Source: Dehalococcoidia bacterium (GTDB lineage Bacteria; Chloroflexota; Dehalococcoidia; Lucifugimonadales; UBA3495). Taken from it: a stretch of DNA of 41,985 nucleotides. A program made the translations under genes and the position numbers. Where the stretch lies: assembly GCA_022450395.1 (NCBI GenBank), contig JAKUQE010000027.1, positions 1 to 41,985 on the forward strand, given 5' to 3'. This document shows, piece after piece, positions 26,434 through 34,904 of this stretch (position 1 is its first letter; each line of letters begins with the position of its first letter). The notes below the pieces were generated by a model, which ran no database searches, was not told the DNA's origin, and saw only the letters and a list, made by a program, of their open reading frames with translations.

Positions 26434-26895
26434 TTGTTTCAGTTCATTTTAGCCATCCACATCCTAGCGTCGGTCATCTTTTTAGGGAATCTGATCACGA
26501 CGGCGTTCTGGAAGGTACGCGCCGATCGCTCTGGCAACCTTGAAAATATGGCTATGACGTCCCGGAGCGTTCTTTTGGCGGACTACGTGTTTACCGGACC
26601 CGGCATCGCGACTCTGCTTGTGACCGGAATCCTGCTGGCTGGGCTCAGTGGCTGGGAGCGGTTCCAAGAGCCTTGGCTAGGTATATCTTTGATGCTGTTG
26701 CTCGTCACGGCATTCATCTGGGCCGGTGTGTTGATTCCTCTCCAATTGCGCATGGTCAGACTGTCCCAGGAAGGTTTGGCCACCGGCTCGCTGGACCCGG
26801 CTTACACCCGCACCAGCAAGCGCTGGTCGATGTTCGGGGGTATCGCGACGCTGCTGCCTATCCTCATCCTGTTCCTTATGGTCCTGCGCCCGTGA
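26434..26895 (+). CDS. DUF2269-like integral membrane protein
   Basis: 153 residues from a TTG at 26434, which has a G-rich site (GGGGGGA) just before it. A GTG at 26371 overlapping the galU stop would add an Arg-rich, unlikely membrane leader, so the start is uncertain. Four hydrophobic helices are visible: about 3-24, 50-70, 80-100 and 130-152. FILAIHILASVIFLGN and the later SKRWSMFGGIATLLP recall the DUF2269 family of four-helix membrane proteins. No function is known for it. It overlaps the next gene by 4 bp (GTGA), so the two are probably translated together. Confidence 0.65.
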   Translation: MFQFILAIHILASVIFLGNLITTAFWKVRADRSGNLENMAMTSRSVLLADYVFTGPGIATLLVTGILLAGLSGWERFQEPWLGISLMLLLVTAFIWAGVLIPLQLRMVRLSQEGLATGSLDPAYTRTSKRWSMFGGIATLLPILILFLMVLRP

Positions 26896-27386
26896 CCAGC
26901 CTCAGAGACCGCCATCTGGCAACGGCCCGCGGTATCAGGGCCGAGCTGTTGGAATTACTTGAGGGAATGGACTATTGCCTGGACTGGAAACCCGAGCCTT
27001 CCGTTTGGTGTGTCCGGGAAGTCGTCTGCCACCTACTGGATACTCCGCCCGGCGGCATCCATACGATCGTGCGGGGAGTCCTATCGGGAGAACTAGAAGA
27101 GTATGACATCTGGGCCGGCCGGACCAACATGACGCCGGAAAAGCAAGCCAAGGACATGGCACAGTTGCTGGATGACATCAACACCCTGTTTCAAGGGTTG
27201 GAGCAGGCGTTGGGTTCGGCGACCGATGACGACTTGGCCGGCAAACCGATTCTGGCACATCTCAAAAGCCGGGGAGTCGACGAACATCGAACCGTGGATA
27301 TGCTGCTGGAGCGGGGATTTGACGGACACTGGCGGGAGCACCTGAACCAGATCGGCGATCTAAGAGCCTCGCTGGGTTTTTCCTGA
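26892..27386 (+). CDS. DinB-like four-helix protein
   Basis: 164 residues from the GTG at 26892, which overlaps the stop of the preceding gene by 4 bp. The frame is open further upstream, but that part is the shadow of the membrane-protein gene. The pattern resembles the DinB/YfiT superfamily: an N-terminal helix with LLELLEGMDYCLDWKP, WCVREVVCHLLDT with a candidate metal-ligand histidine, and DGHWREHLNQI near the C-terminus with two more. Such proteins bind a metal and include thiol-dependent S-transferases. The substrate is not predictable. It ends 1 bp from the convergent lepA. Confidence 0.7.
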   Translation: MTSLRDRHLATARGIRAELLELLEGMDYCLDWKPEPSVWCVREVVCHLLDTPPGGIHTIVRGVLSGELEEYDIWAGRTNMTPEKQAKDMAQLLDDINTLFQGLEQALGSATDDDLAGKPILAHLKSRGVDEHRTVDMLLERGFDGHWREHLNQIGDLRASLGFS

Positions 27387-27387
27387 A

Positions 27388-29235
27388 TCAGGTTTCCGTG
27401 CCGATCTTGAGCAGGGTCAGGAAAGCTTCCTGCGGAACCTCTACCCGGCCAACCATCTTCATCCGGCGCTTTCCTTCCTTTTGCTTCTCTAACAGCTTCC
27501 GTTTCCGGGTGATGTCCCCTCCATAGCACTTGGCGAGCACGTCCTTGCGCATGGCCCGAATGGTTTCCCTTGCGATGATTCGGCTGCCGATGGCCGCTTG
27601 GAGAGGGACCTCAAACATTTGCCGGGGAATGGCCGCCTTCAGCCTCTGAATAACCTCTCGGCCGTGGCTAACCGCTTGGTCCCGATGGAGTATCATCGCC
27701 AGCGCTTCAAGCGGCTGCTGATTTACCAACACGTCTACTTTTACCAACGAAGCGGCCTCGTATCCTTTAAGAGTGTAGTCCATCGAGGCATACCCCTGGG
27801 TACGGGACTTGAGTTGGTTGTAGAAATCGGCCAGCAACTCTACCAACGGCAGCGTGTATTCCATGACGACCCGAGACTGGGCCGTATCTGAATCCACGCC
27901 TTCCCGCTGGACCATGCCGCCTTGGATATAATCCATTTTTTTGAATTCGGACCGCCGGGAGTGCATCAACTCCATAATGACGCCGACGTAACGGTCGGGG
28001 GCAACGATAGTCAGGTCCAATACCGGCTCCCTTATTTCCTTAACTTCATGAGGAGGCGGGAGCTTGGAAGGATTGTCGATATTTGTGATTTCTCCGGTCG
28101 GGGAAACCACCTGATAGGATACGCTGGGGGAAGTCACAATGATGTCCAGGTCGTATTCCCGTTCCAGGCGTTCCTGCACTATCTCCATGTGCATCAGTCC
28201 CAAAAATCCGCAGCGGAAACCAAACCCCAAAGCCGTGCTGTTCTCCGGCTCGATTCTTAACGAGGCATCGTTCAGCTGCAACTTCTCGAGAGATGTTCTC
28301 AGCCTGTTATGATCTTCGCCGTCGGAAGGATAGAGTCCGGCAAACACCATCGACTGCAGGGGCAGATAGCCCGGCAAGGGCTCCATGGCCGGCTTGCTGT
28401 TACTTGTAAGAGTGTCGCCCACACTGCAATCCCGGACATCCTTGAAACCGGTGGCGACATACCCCACCTGACCCGCATAAATGGTGTCCACGGTTTTGGG
28501 GAAAGGCGCGAATACGCCCACTTCCAAGATATCAGCCACTTTACCCGAGGACATGACTTTTAGACGTTGATCCCGGGAGAGTTGGCCGTCTTGCACGCGG
28601 ACATGCGCGATGATTCCTTTATAGGAATCGTAGACCGAATCGAATACAAGCGCCCTCAACGGATCCTTTGAGATTCCCTTGGGGGGAGTTATCCGGGCCA
28701 CCACGGCATCAAGGATCTCTCGGGCTCCTGTGCCTTCTTTGGCGGAGACGTAGAGTATTTCATCTTCGCGGAAGCCGAACACCTGCTGGATTTCGCTGGC
28801 CACCCGATGGGGCTCGGCCTGAGGCAGGTCTACCTTGTTCACCACCGGAATCAGGTCTAGGTTGTAGTGCATCGCCATCAAAGCATTGGCAATGGTTTGG
28901 GCCTCAACCCCTTGGCTGGCGTCCACCACCAGCAAGGCGCCCTCGGCGGCGGCCATAGCCCGTGATACTTCATAGCTGAAATCCACGTGGCCGGGGGTGT
29001 CGATAAGGTTTAACTGATAGACGACATCGTCCGGCGCGCGGTGGTACATGGCCACCGCTTTACCCTTGATGGTGATGCCCCGCTCGCGCTCCAGATCCAT
29101 CTGGTCTAAGAACTGTGACCTCATGTCCTCGGCGCGGACTGTCCCGGTGAGCTCCAGAAAGCGATCAGCCAGCGTCGACTTACCGTGGTCGATGTGGGCT
29201 ATGATGCAGAAATTTCGTATTAGTTCTGGGTCCAT
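27388..29235 (-). CDS. lepA: Translation factor LepA (elongation factor 4)
   Basis: 615 residues, slightly longer than the usual 600. A ribosome-binding GTPase. G1 is AHIDHGKST (13-21), G3 DTPGHVDF, G4 NKVDLP, and SAKEGTGA follows as G5. The C-terminal LepA-specific part includes RKRKLLEKQKEGKRRMK. All GTPase motifs are intact. The start is ATG in MDPELIRNFCIIAHIDHGK, an ordinary LepA N-terminus. It lies downstream of the opp genes but is separated from them by a strong hairpin, so it is probably transcribed on its own. Confidence 0.96.
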   Translation of the reverse strand: MDPELIRNFCIIAHIDHGKSTLADRFLELTGTVRAEDMRSQFLDQMDLERERGITIKGKAVAMYHRAPDDVVYQLNLIDTPGHVDFSYEVSRAMAAAEGALLVVDASQGVEAQTIANALMAMHYNLDLIPVVNKVDLPQAEPHRVASEIQQVFGFREDEILYVSAKEGTGAREILDAVVARITPPKGISKDPLRALVFDSVYDSYKGIIAHVRVQDGQLSRDQRLKVMSSGKVADILEVGVFAPFPKTVDTIYAGQVGYVATGFKDVRDCSVGDTLTSNSKPAMEPLPGYLPLQSMVFAGLYPSDGEDHNRLRTSLEKLQLNDASLRIEPENSTALGFGFRCGFLGLMHMEIVQERLEREYDLDIIVTSPSVSYQVVSPTGEITNIDNPSKLPPPHEVKEIREPVLDLTIVAPDRYVGVIMELMHSRRSEFKKMDYIQGGMVQREGVDSDTAQSRVVMEYTLPLVELLADFYNQLKSRTQGYASMDYTLKGYEAASLVKVDVLVNQQPLEALAMILHRDQAVSHGREVIQRLKAAIPRQMFEVPLQAAIGSRIIARETIRAMRKDVLAKCYGGDITRKRKLLEKQKEGKRRMKMVGRVEVPQEAFLTLLKIGTET

Positions 29236-29306
29236 GCACTATCGATGGTATCACGGGGGAAATACAGCTACAAGGCTGGACGGGCAAGGTTCGAGGGCAA
29301 ATGTTT

Positions 29307-29337
29307 AGGGGCGCCCCAATCGCATCTGGGCGCCCCT
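29307..29337 (-). terminator. Terminator hairpin after oppF
   Basis: AGGGGCGCCC (29307-29316), an 11-nt loop, and GGGCGCCCCT (29328-29337), a perfect 10-bp GC-rich stem. It sits 33 bp past the oppF stop and before lepA. The following T-tract is weak (TAAACATTT). Confidence 0.7.
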
Positions 29338-29370
29338 GATCGGAATCATAAGATAACGCGCTTAACTTGG

Positions 29371-30414
29371 TTAGAAAGCGCCGTACCCGTCGGCCCTGAT
29401 GCAGGCTGCCCAATGGTTGGACTCTACTTCCCGCAACTCGGGGGTCACCTGACTGCACTCGTCGATGGAGATTGGACAGCGTGGGTGGAATACGCATCCC
29501 GATGGCGGATTCAAGGGACTGGGGACCTCACCGGTCAACAAGACTCTTTCCCGTTGAGCGTCGATCACCGGGTCAGGTATCGGTACCGCGGACAGGAGGG
29601 CCTTGGTATAAGGATGGATGGGGTTGACGTAGATCTCATTCCGGTCCGCCATCTCCACGATGTGACCCAAGTACATCACGCCGACACGGTCGCTGATGTG
29701 ACGGACTACAGACAGGTCGTGGGCGATGAACAGGTAGGTAAGGTTGAACTCATTCTGAAGGTCTTCCAAGAGGTTAACGATCTGGGCTTGAATGGACACG
29801 TCCAGAGCGGATACAGGCTCGTCGGCAACGATGAACTTGGGGCTCACCGACAATGCCCTGGCCACTCCGATTCTTTGCCGCTGCCCGCCACTAAACTCGT
29901 GGGGGAACCGGTCCGCCATGTATGGGTTCAGACCGACATTTTGCAAGAGATTAGCGACACGTTCGCGGTACTCGGCTTTGCTATCCACCAATCCGTGAAC
30001 GACCAAAGGCTCGCCGATGATATTGCCGGCGGTCATTCGGGGGTTCAACGAACTGTAAGGGTCCTGGAATATTACCTGCATCTCCCGCCGCATCGCCCTC
30101 AATTCCCGGGAACGCATGCCCACCAATTCCCGGCCGTCAAAGGTGATGGATCCTGCGGTAGGCTTGTAAAGCTGCAGGATGCACCGGCCGGTGGTCGTCT
30201 TGCCGCATCCGCTTTCCCCTACAAGTCCTAGGGTTTCACCCCTTTTTATCACAAAGCTAACGTCGTCGACGGCTTTGATGTTAGCCACGGTCCGTTGGAA
30301 GAGCATCCCCGAACTCACGGGGAAGTACATCTTCAGATTTTTAACTTCGATCAGGTTTTCGGATTCCGGCGCCGGAGCGCCTCCTTGGGGTTGAACCTCG
30401 GGGGTTGTGGTCAT
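29371..30414 (-). CDS. oppF: Oligopeptide/dipeptide ABC transporter ATPase (OppF/DppF type)
   Basis: 347 residues. The cytoplasmic ATPase of a peptide-type importer. Walker [10 protein letters not shown], the signature [15 protein letters not shown], Walker B with [13 protein letters not shown], and the C-terminal oligopeptide-transporter extension with [15 protein letters not shown]. The paired cysteines of that extension may bind an iron-sulfur cluster in some family members. It starts 2 bp after the oppD stop, so the two are one operon. No permease or substrate-binding gene is in the window, so the transported substrate is open. Confidence 0.9.
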   Translation of the reverse strand: MTTTPEVQPQGGAPAPESENLIEVKNLKMYFPVSSGMLFQRTVANIKAVDDVSFVIKRGETLGLVGESGCGKTTTGRCILQLYKPTAGSITFDGRELVGMRSRELRAMRREMQVIFQDPYSSLNPRMTAGNIIGEPLVVHGLVDSKAEYRERVANLLQNVGLNPYMADRFPHEFSGGQRQRIGVARALSVSPKFIVADEPVSALDVSIQAQIVNLLEDLQNEFNLTYLFIAHDLSVVRHISDRVGVMYLGHIVEMADRNEIYVNPIHPYTKALLSAVPIPDPVIDAQRERVLLTGEVPSPLNPPSGCVFHPRCPISIDECSQVTPELREVESNHWAACIRADGYGAF

Positions 30415-30416
30415 AC

Positions 30417-31544
30417 CTAACCGTCCTCTCCTGGCTGGTTCTCTTCGGACGCCACCGCTTCGGACGCAACGGGTTCAGGCGCGGCTTCAGATTCGGCGTC
30501 AGCGCCGAATTTCCGCGCTTCCTCGGCCACGACTTCCTTTATAAGATCTCCTAACTCCTCGGCCCGGAAACAAGCGGACAGATGGCCCTCTCCCGCTGGG
30601 ATCAACTCGGGAGTGTCCGTTGCGCACTTATCGATGGCCCACCGGCATCGCTCCCGGAACGAGCACCCTGGCGGCAGATTAACCAAGTCCGGGGGCTGTC
30701 CCTCAATGGGATCCAATCTCATTCGGCGCGGCAGGTCCAAACGGGGCACTGACCGGAGCAGACCCACAGTATAGGGGTGCCGGGGGTTGGCATAGATTTC
30801 TCGAGCGGAGCCTCGTTCGATAATCTTGCCGGCATACATTATGTTCACCCGGTCCGCGTAGCGGGCCACCACACCCAGGTTGTGAGTGATGATGATCAAG
30901 GCCACGCCGAACTCGGTGGTCAGCGCCTTCATCAACTCTAAGATCTGCGCCTGAATGGTCACGTCCAGCGCGGTAGTAGGCTCATCGGCGATTATGAGCC
31001 TGGGGTTACAGCTAAGAGCCATCGCAATCATCACTCTTTGCCGCATTCCGCCGCTGAACTGGTGAGGATACTGTTTGATACGCTTGTCTGGATCGGGGAT
31101 GCCTACCCTGGCGAGCAAGTCCACTCCTTCCCTTCGGGCTTCGGCCCGGGTCATTCCCATATGTAGCTCAAGGGTTTCGGTGATTTGCTTCTCAACCGTG
31201 AGCACAGGGTTCAGGGAGGTCATGGGTTCTTGGAACACCATGGCGATCTTGCCGCCTCTGATCCGGCGCATATCGTTCATGTCGATCTTCAGGATGTCCT
31301 CATCCTCGAACTGAATCTCGCCATTCACGATTCTTCCCGGTGGGTCGGGGATCAAACGCATCACCGACAAGGCGCTAACGCTTTTCCCGCAGCCGCTTTC
31401 GCCAACCAACCCCAGCGTTTCTCCCTCTTCAAGTTCATAGGAAACGCCGTCCACCGCCTTGACCACACCTTCATAGGTGAAGAAATAAGTTCGTAGGTCT
31501 TTTACCTCTAATATATTCGGCAATTGACTCTCCTCAATAACCAT
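30417..31544 (-). CDS. oppD: Oligopeptide/dipeptide ABC transporter ATPase (OppD/DppD type)
   Basis: 375 residues. It partners OppF as the second ATPase. Walker [10 protein letters not shown], signature [15 protein letters not shown], Walker [13 protein letters not shown], and the C-terminal cysteine-rich segment [15 protein letters not shown]. The C-terminus ends in an acidic Ala/Glu/Pro-rich tail of about 40 residues. The ATG start is used, but TTG eight codons in, behind GAGGAG, is an alternative. A tRNA-Leu gene lies 79 bp upstream on the same strand, where the permease genes of a complete opp operon would normally be. Confidence 0.9.
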   Translation of the reverse strand: MVIEESQLPNILEVKDLRTYFFTYEGVVKAVDGVSYELEEGETLGLVGESGCGKSVSALSVMRLIPDPPGRIVNGEIQFEDEDILKIDMNDMRRIRGGKIAMVFQEPMTSLNPVLTVEKQITETLELHMGMTRAEARREGVDLLARVGIPDPDKRIKQYPHQFSGGMRQRVMIAMALSCNPRLIIADEPTTALDVTIQAQILELMKALTTEFGVALIIITHNLGVVARYADRVNIMYAGKIIERGSAREIYANPRHPYTVGLLRSVPRLDLPRRMRLDPIEGQPPDLVNLPPGCSFRERCRWAIDKCATDTPELIPAGEGHLSACFRAEELGDLIKEVVAEEARKFGADAESEAAPEPVASEAVASEENQPGEDG

Positions 31545-31622
31545 CAGCCCTAGAATGTCTTTTATTTGAGACTAAAGGGCTTACGATCAATCCGGCTTTT
31601 GAACTGCCGGCGTCTCTGTCAC

Positions 31623-31707
31623 TGGTGGGGAAGGGGAGACTCGAACTCCCACGCCTTTCAGCACATGATCCTAAATCATGCTCGTCTACCAGTTCCGACA
31701 CTTCCCC
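31623..31707 (-). tRNA. tRNA-Leu (UAG anticodon)
   Basis: 85 nt with encoded CCA. Acceptor GGGGAAG pairs with CTTCCCC. The anticodon stem CATGA/TCATG flanks the loop TTTAGGA, giving anticodon UAG (reads CUN leucine codons). A long variable arm (type II tRNA) and GTTCGAGTC in the T loop are present. It lies upstream of oppD in the same orientation. Confidence 0.95.
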
Positions 31708-31792
31708 GAGTAGGCCGGCGCACGATGTTTCACCAATTGACCTAACCACAGATTAGTACGAAACATGCGGAATCACGGGTAACTACACCTCT

Positions 31793-32188
31793 GTGGCGGG
31801 CCGAGGTATTATATCTGACCCTTTGATTCATTGTCCACCCATAAACAATAGATACGGTTCGCCGCCTCATATTCAAGTAGTTGGACATCAATCGCCCAAG
31901 CCTCAGCATACTCGACGGCAAGGCTTTGTGGTTGGGATAGCGGATTCCACGGATTGGAATCTATCAAACACCTGGGCAATAGACACGAACAACATGATAG
32001 GACAACTATTTGTTCAATGCCGTCCCGGCCAACCATGTGACGTAAACCCTGCCCTCGGCCACAACTGCATCATGGCTGTGTTAGGCGATGCGGTGTCCCG
32101 GCTGATCCCGATTACTTCCGATACAGGTGCCGGTGGTACTCTTAATAACCTCTGCGGAATTGGCCAGCCTTGCGATTGGGAGAGATCA
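31793..32188. other. Gap without a supported gene
   Basis: About 400 bp between the tRNA gene and the small ORF at 32189. A rightward frame stays open through it, but its composition (many Pro, His, Cys, Asn) and lack of a good start do not look coding, except at the 3' end. No hairpin, promoter or repeat stands out. Confidence 0.4.
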
Positions 32189-32407
32189 ATGGCTGATGCA
32201 TCGAACACTCACAAGGAAAGGGTGCGCCTCCTGCTCTGGGTCCTGGAAAACCTGGATAAAGCACCCGGAGACGAATGGGCGGCTTACGGAAGCGAGACGG
32301 AATTGGCTCCGGAGCCGGTGCGGCTAGCGAACGCCAACGTTCTACGGGCGTGGGTCGACATGGGGCACTTGGAGTATGGGCTGTCATTTGGCAATAAATA
32401 CAGCTGA
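32189..32407 (+). CDS. Small hypothetical protein (72 residues)
   Basis: ATG preceded by a good ribosome-binding site (GGGAGAG, 5 bp spacing). The 72-residue product is mildly acidic and helix-forming, with HKERVRLLLWVLENLDKAP and RLANANVLRAWVDMGHLEY. It has no transmembrane segment or signal peptide. The frame continues upstream without a stop, but that part looks non-coding, so this start is preferred. No family is recognised. It stands alone, converging on the alpha-hydroxy-acid oxidase gene. It could be a chance ORF. Confidence 0.4.
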   Translation: MADASNTHKERVRLLLWVLENLDKAPGDEWAAYGSETELAPEPVRLANANVLRAWVDMGHLEYGLSFGNKYS

Positions 32408-32527
32408 GGTTTGCGACATAGACGGGCGCCCGTTGAACGGAATCTTTATTTGGGGGGGAAGACATCCCGTGAGAAAGCCCCCAATGCCGCTTCGGATTTG
32501 CTTGGAGCAAAATCTCTTGAGAGTTGT

Positions 32528-33604
32528 CTAGGTTATCCTTCCCCCTGGCATGTTGACCCAGGCGCTCATTTCGTGGGGCTGGGTGGTGGCTTCCGCTTTG
32601 CAAATGTAGGACGGGGAGAGCTGGTCCATGGAGGTGACGCCCATCAAGCCCATGGCCACCTTGATCTCCTCCTGCAGGATCTCCAACACCCGCACCAGTC
32701 CCGCTGTTCCATTGGCGGCTAGGCCCCAACCCTGCAATTTGCCGATGGACACAGACTTGGCGCCCATGGCTACCGCTTTCAAAACATCGCTGCCTCGTTG
32801 GACCCCGCCGTCAACGACGATCTCGGCCTTACCGCCGGCCGCGTCCACGATCTCCGGGAGCATCTCCATCGTTCCCAGCCCATGATCTAACTGGCGTCCG
32901 CCATGGTTCGATACCCAAATCACATCTACGCCATGCTCCACCGCCAACGCTGCATCCGAGGCGGTCGCGATACCCTTTAACATGAAGGGAAGATCGGCGT
33001 ACTCCTTGATCCGATCGATGCTCTCCCAGGTAACCGACGCCGCCCAGACCGGGTTTCGAGGGGTGCGTTGGGAGAAAGGGGTCCAACGGGTAAGCAAAGG
33101 ACGCTCACGCCGGCTGTAGTTAGCCGTATCCGTTGTGATACAGAGACCCTGGTAACCGGCGTTCTTCGCCCGGTCAATCATCTCCTTAGTCCAGTCCCAA
33201 TCGCCGTGGATATAAAGCTGGAATATCTTGGGGCTGTCCGTGACCGCCATCGTCTCCTCAAGCGAGGGCTCGGTAACCGAGCTGACGACATGGACTACCC
33301 CAAATTCCCCGGCAGCCTTGGCCGCGGCGGCCCCACCCTCCGGAATGAACACCTGCAACGAACCAACCGGAGCGAGCAGAACCGGGATCCGCATGTCATG
33401 ACCCATGAAACTGGTAGACGTATCGGTCTTGGATACATCGACCAACACCCGTGGCCGAAAGGCGATACGGTCGAAAGCCAACCGGTTCCGCCGCATAGTC
33501 GTCTCCGACTCGGAAGCGCCAACCAAATAATCCCACGGCCCCTGCCCCAACCGCTTGCGCGCCTCCTGCACGATCTCTTCATTAGTCACAAAATCGGTAG
33601 TCAA
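32528..33604 (-). CDS. FMN-dependent alpha-hydroxy-acid oxidase/dehydrogenase
   Basis: 358 residues. Family of lactate oxidase/monooxygenase, glycolate oxidase and mandelate dehydrogenase, which oxidise L-2-hydroxy acids with FMN. ARKRLGQGPWDYLVGASESE is the N-terminal start, LAPVGSLQVF the FMN phosphate region, LPFMLKGIAT the active-site lysine, and VSNHGGRQLDHG the catalytic His/Arg pair. The C-terminal barrel end contains GMKSVSIGKLQGW-like sequence (MGAKSVSIGKLQ). The start is TTG with GGAGAGGTGAT upstream. It is a single gene transcribed alone. The exact substrate (lactate or another 2-hydroxy acid) is not determined. Confidence 0.88.
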   Translation of the reverse strand: MTTDFVTNEEIVQEARKRLGQGPWDYLVGASESETTMRRNRLAFDRIAFRPRVLVDVSKTDTSTSFMGHDMRIPVLLAPVGSLQVFIPEGGAAAAKAAGEFGVVHVVSSVTEPSLEETMAVTDSPKIFQLYIHGDWDWTKEMIDRAKNAGYQGLCITTDTANYSRRERPLLTRWTPFSQRTPRNPVWAASVTWESIDRIKEYADLPFMLKGIATASDAALAVEHGVDVIWVSNHGGRQLDHGLGTMEMLPEIVDAAGGKAEIVVDGGVQRGSDVLKAVAMGAKSVSIGKLQGWGLAANGTAGLVRVLEILQEEIKVAMGLMGVTSMDQLSPSYICKAEATTQPHEMSAWVNMPGGRIT

Positions 33605-33643
33605 ATCACCTCTCCACCGTCAAAACTAAAACCCCAAATCCAA

Positions 33644-33666
33644 AGGCCGGAGCATCGCCCCGGCCT
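33644..33666 (-). terminator. Hairpin upstream of the hydroxy-acid oxidase
   Basis: AGGCCGG (33644-33650), a 9-nt loop, CCGGCCT (33660-33666). On the minus strand it is followed by T-rich DNA (TTTGGATTTGGGGTTTT). It lies within the 5' leader of the leftward gene, so it may be a terminator for upstream transcription or an attenuator. Confidence 0.45.
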
Positions 33667-33909
33667 AGTATACCAACCTACATTATATTGGAGACCCGCA
33701 CTGAGGTCGAACGGGGCGATTTCTGATCCGCCGGTGGAGCCGCCAATACACTGTAAGACGACGCGATCGCATTGTTTGATGCAATGGCCGCCAGCTATAT
33801 CCAGGTTTTCGTGATGCAGGTCTAGGATATTATCAGCGCCTGATCGCTCAGGGAAAATATCAGTCATTGTTCCGAAAATAGAATTGCCAACCTTCGGCCG
33901 CACACTTGG

Positions 33910-34048
33910 TCATTCCGACACCAGCCCTTCGGCGGAAGGGCGGCGAGGCTCCGGCTTCGTCGCGAGTCCCTGGCGGAGTCGGGAAATCTCAGGTGACCGC
34001 TACAACCAGGCATGAGACTCCTCTCCTTACGCCGAAGGATCGGAGTGA
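33910..34048. repeat. Degenerate inverted repeat of the TCATTCCGA type
   Basis: TCATTCCGA (33910-33918) is inverted against TCGGAGTGA (34040-34048), with GGAAATCTC and GAGACTCCTC between. It looks like a decayed copy of the common dispersed element with TCATTCCGA ends and GGAATCTC cores. The 797-bp gap 33605-34401 has no gene I can support; this element and the hairpin at 33644 are its only visible features. Confidence 0.4.
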
Positions 34049-34401
34049 CACGAATCGCCCATTTTCGTGGGCAGTGGCGCTGGCGCCAACCAGCATGAAC
34101 GATTCTGAGACCTTGCATTGAGTTCCAATGAACTGGGCAGGTCGCAGGAATTGAACCAGCGCTGGAGTTATATTCGACGATGCAAGAAGTATTACCCCAC
34201 TCCCGGCAGCAGTTCCAAAGGGGGTTTGTCCAGCAAAGCGCGGCGGGCCGTTGCCATGGGGTGCGCGTTACCTGCCTGAGCCATTGGTCGAAGTGGGTCC
34301 AGGAGCGATTCAGGCAGCCGTCGGGCAGACAATACCGGCTATGGCTACCGAAAATGATGGCGGCGGCCAAACTGAAAGCCGGTGAGAAGGGTGACAGCGG
34401 G

Positions 34402-34773
34402 ATGAAGGTGCAAGCGGTTAAGTACGTAATCATGGCCCAAGACATGGAAAGAGGGATCGAATTCGACAAGAACATCATTGGGATCGCGGTGAATTCCAAA
34501 TCGGAGATGTGGACCGAATTGGGATTCGGCAACGCCATCATCGCCCTACACGGCGGCGGATCCGGAGAATCCAGCTCCACCGGGTTGAGCTTTCAAGTGA
34601 ATGACATCGAGGCAGCCCGTAAAGAGGTGGTGGAAGGCGGAGGCAGGGTATTGAGCGGCCCTTCCGGCCGGCCGGAAGGGCCCATCAGGCTAGCCGATCT
34701 GGCCGATACCGAAGGGAACCGATTTATGCTCAGTCAGTATGTTGGTGGACACCGGCGGCCGGGTCGCCAATGA
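34402..34773 (+). CDS. VOC-superfamily (glyoxalase/dioxygenase-like) protein
   Basis: 123 residues from the ATG at 34402. The frame is open for 222 bp upstream, but that part has no coding character. Two beta-alpha-beta-beta-beta modules are visible: KYVIMAQDMERGIEF with WTELGFGNAIIALHGGG, then GLSFQVNDIEAARKEVVEGGG with LADTEGNRFMLSQ. These are typical of single-domain VOC proteins, including glyoxalase I and fosfomycin/bleomycin-resistance relatives. Candidate metal ligands are H54 and the EGN glutamate. The segment FDKNIIGIAV departs from the usual F-Y-x-D-x-LG. Function is unknown. A 26-bp perfect palindrome lies inside the gene. Confidence 0.75.
   Translation: MKVQAVKYVIMAQDMERGIEFDKNIIGIAVNSKSEMWTELGFGNAIIALHGGGSGESSSTGLSFQVNDIEAARKEVVEGGGRVLSGPSGRPEGPIRLADLADTEGNRFMLSQYVGGHRRPGRQ
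34657..34682. repeat. 26-bp perfect palindrome inside the VOC gene
   Basis: A self-complementary sequence with half-site GGCCCTTCCGGCC and no spacer, coding for GPSGRPEGP. It would form a cruciform or an extremely stable mRNA hairpin. Confidence 0.8.
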
Positions 34774-34904
34774 CGCGTCGACCCAGGACCGATAAGAGGC
34801 TTTCGAGACAGCGCTCCCATAATGTTCTACCCGGCCGATCCGCTTGTTTCCGAGAAACTCAGGTATCTGGACTGCCTAAGTTCCTATATGCGAATAAAAT
34901 CAGC

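Noticed and set aside
26673-26891. Upstream extension of the DinB-like gene
   Set aside because: This part is an antiframe reading of the membrane-protein gene; the GTG at 26892 overlaps the preceding stop and restores a normal DinB N-terminus.
31793-32188. Rightward 5' extension of the small ORF
   Set aside because: The frame is open, but the codon pattern and residue mix (many Pro, His, Cys, Asn) do not look coding, and the ribosome-binding site favours the ATG at 32189.
34134-34175. tRNA-like 3' end on the minus strand (TTCAATTCC loop with CCA at the end)
   Set aside because: The T-loop-like GGTTCAATTCC and a terminal CCA are present, but the T stem has a mismatch and no matching acceptor or anticodon arm is found within tRNA distance. 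It may be chance or a remnant of a tRNA end.
33864-34580. Long leftward ORF of 238 residues over the non-coding gap
   Set aside because: Its translation (many Trp, Cys, Arg and Ser) has no domain character and it overlaps the repeat and the VOC gene in antisense.
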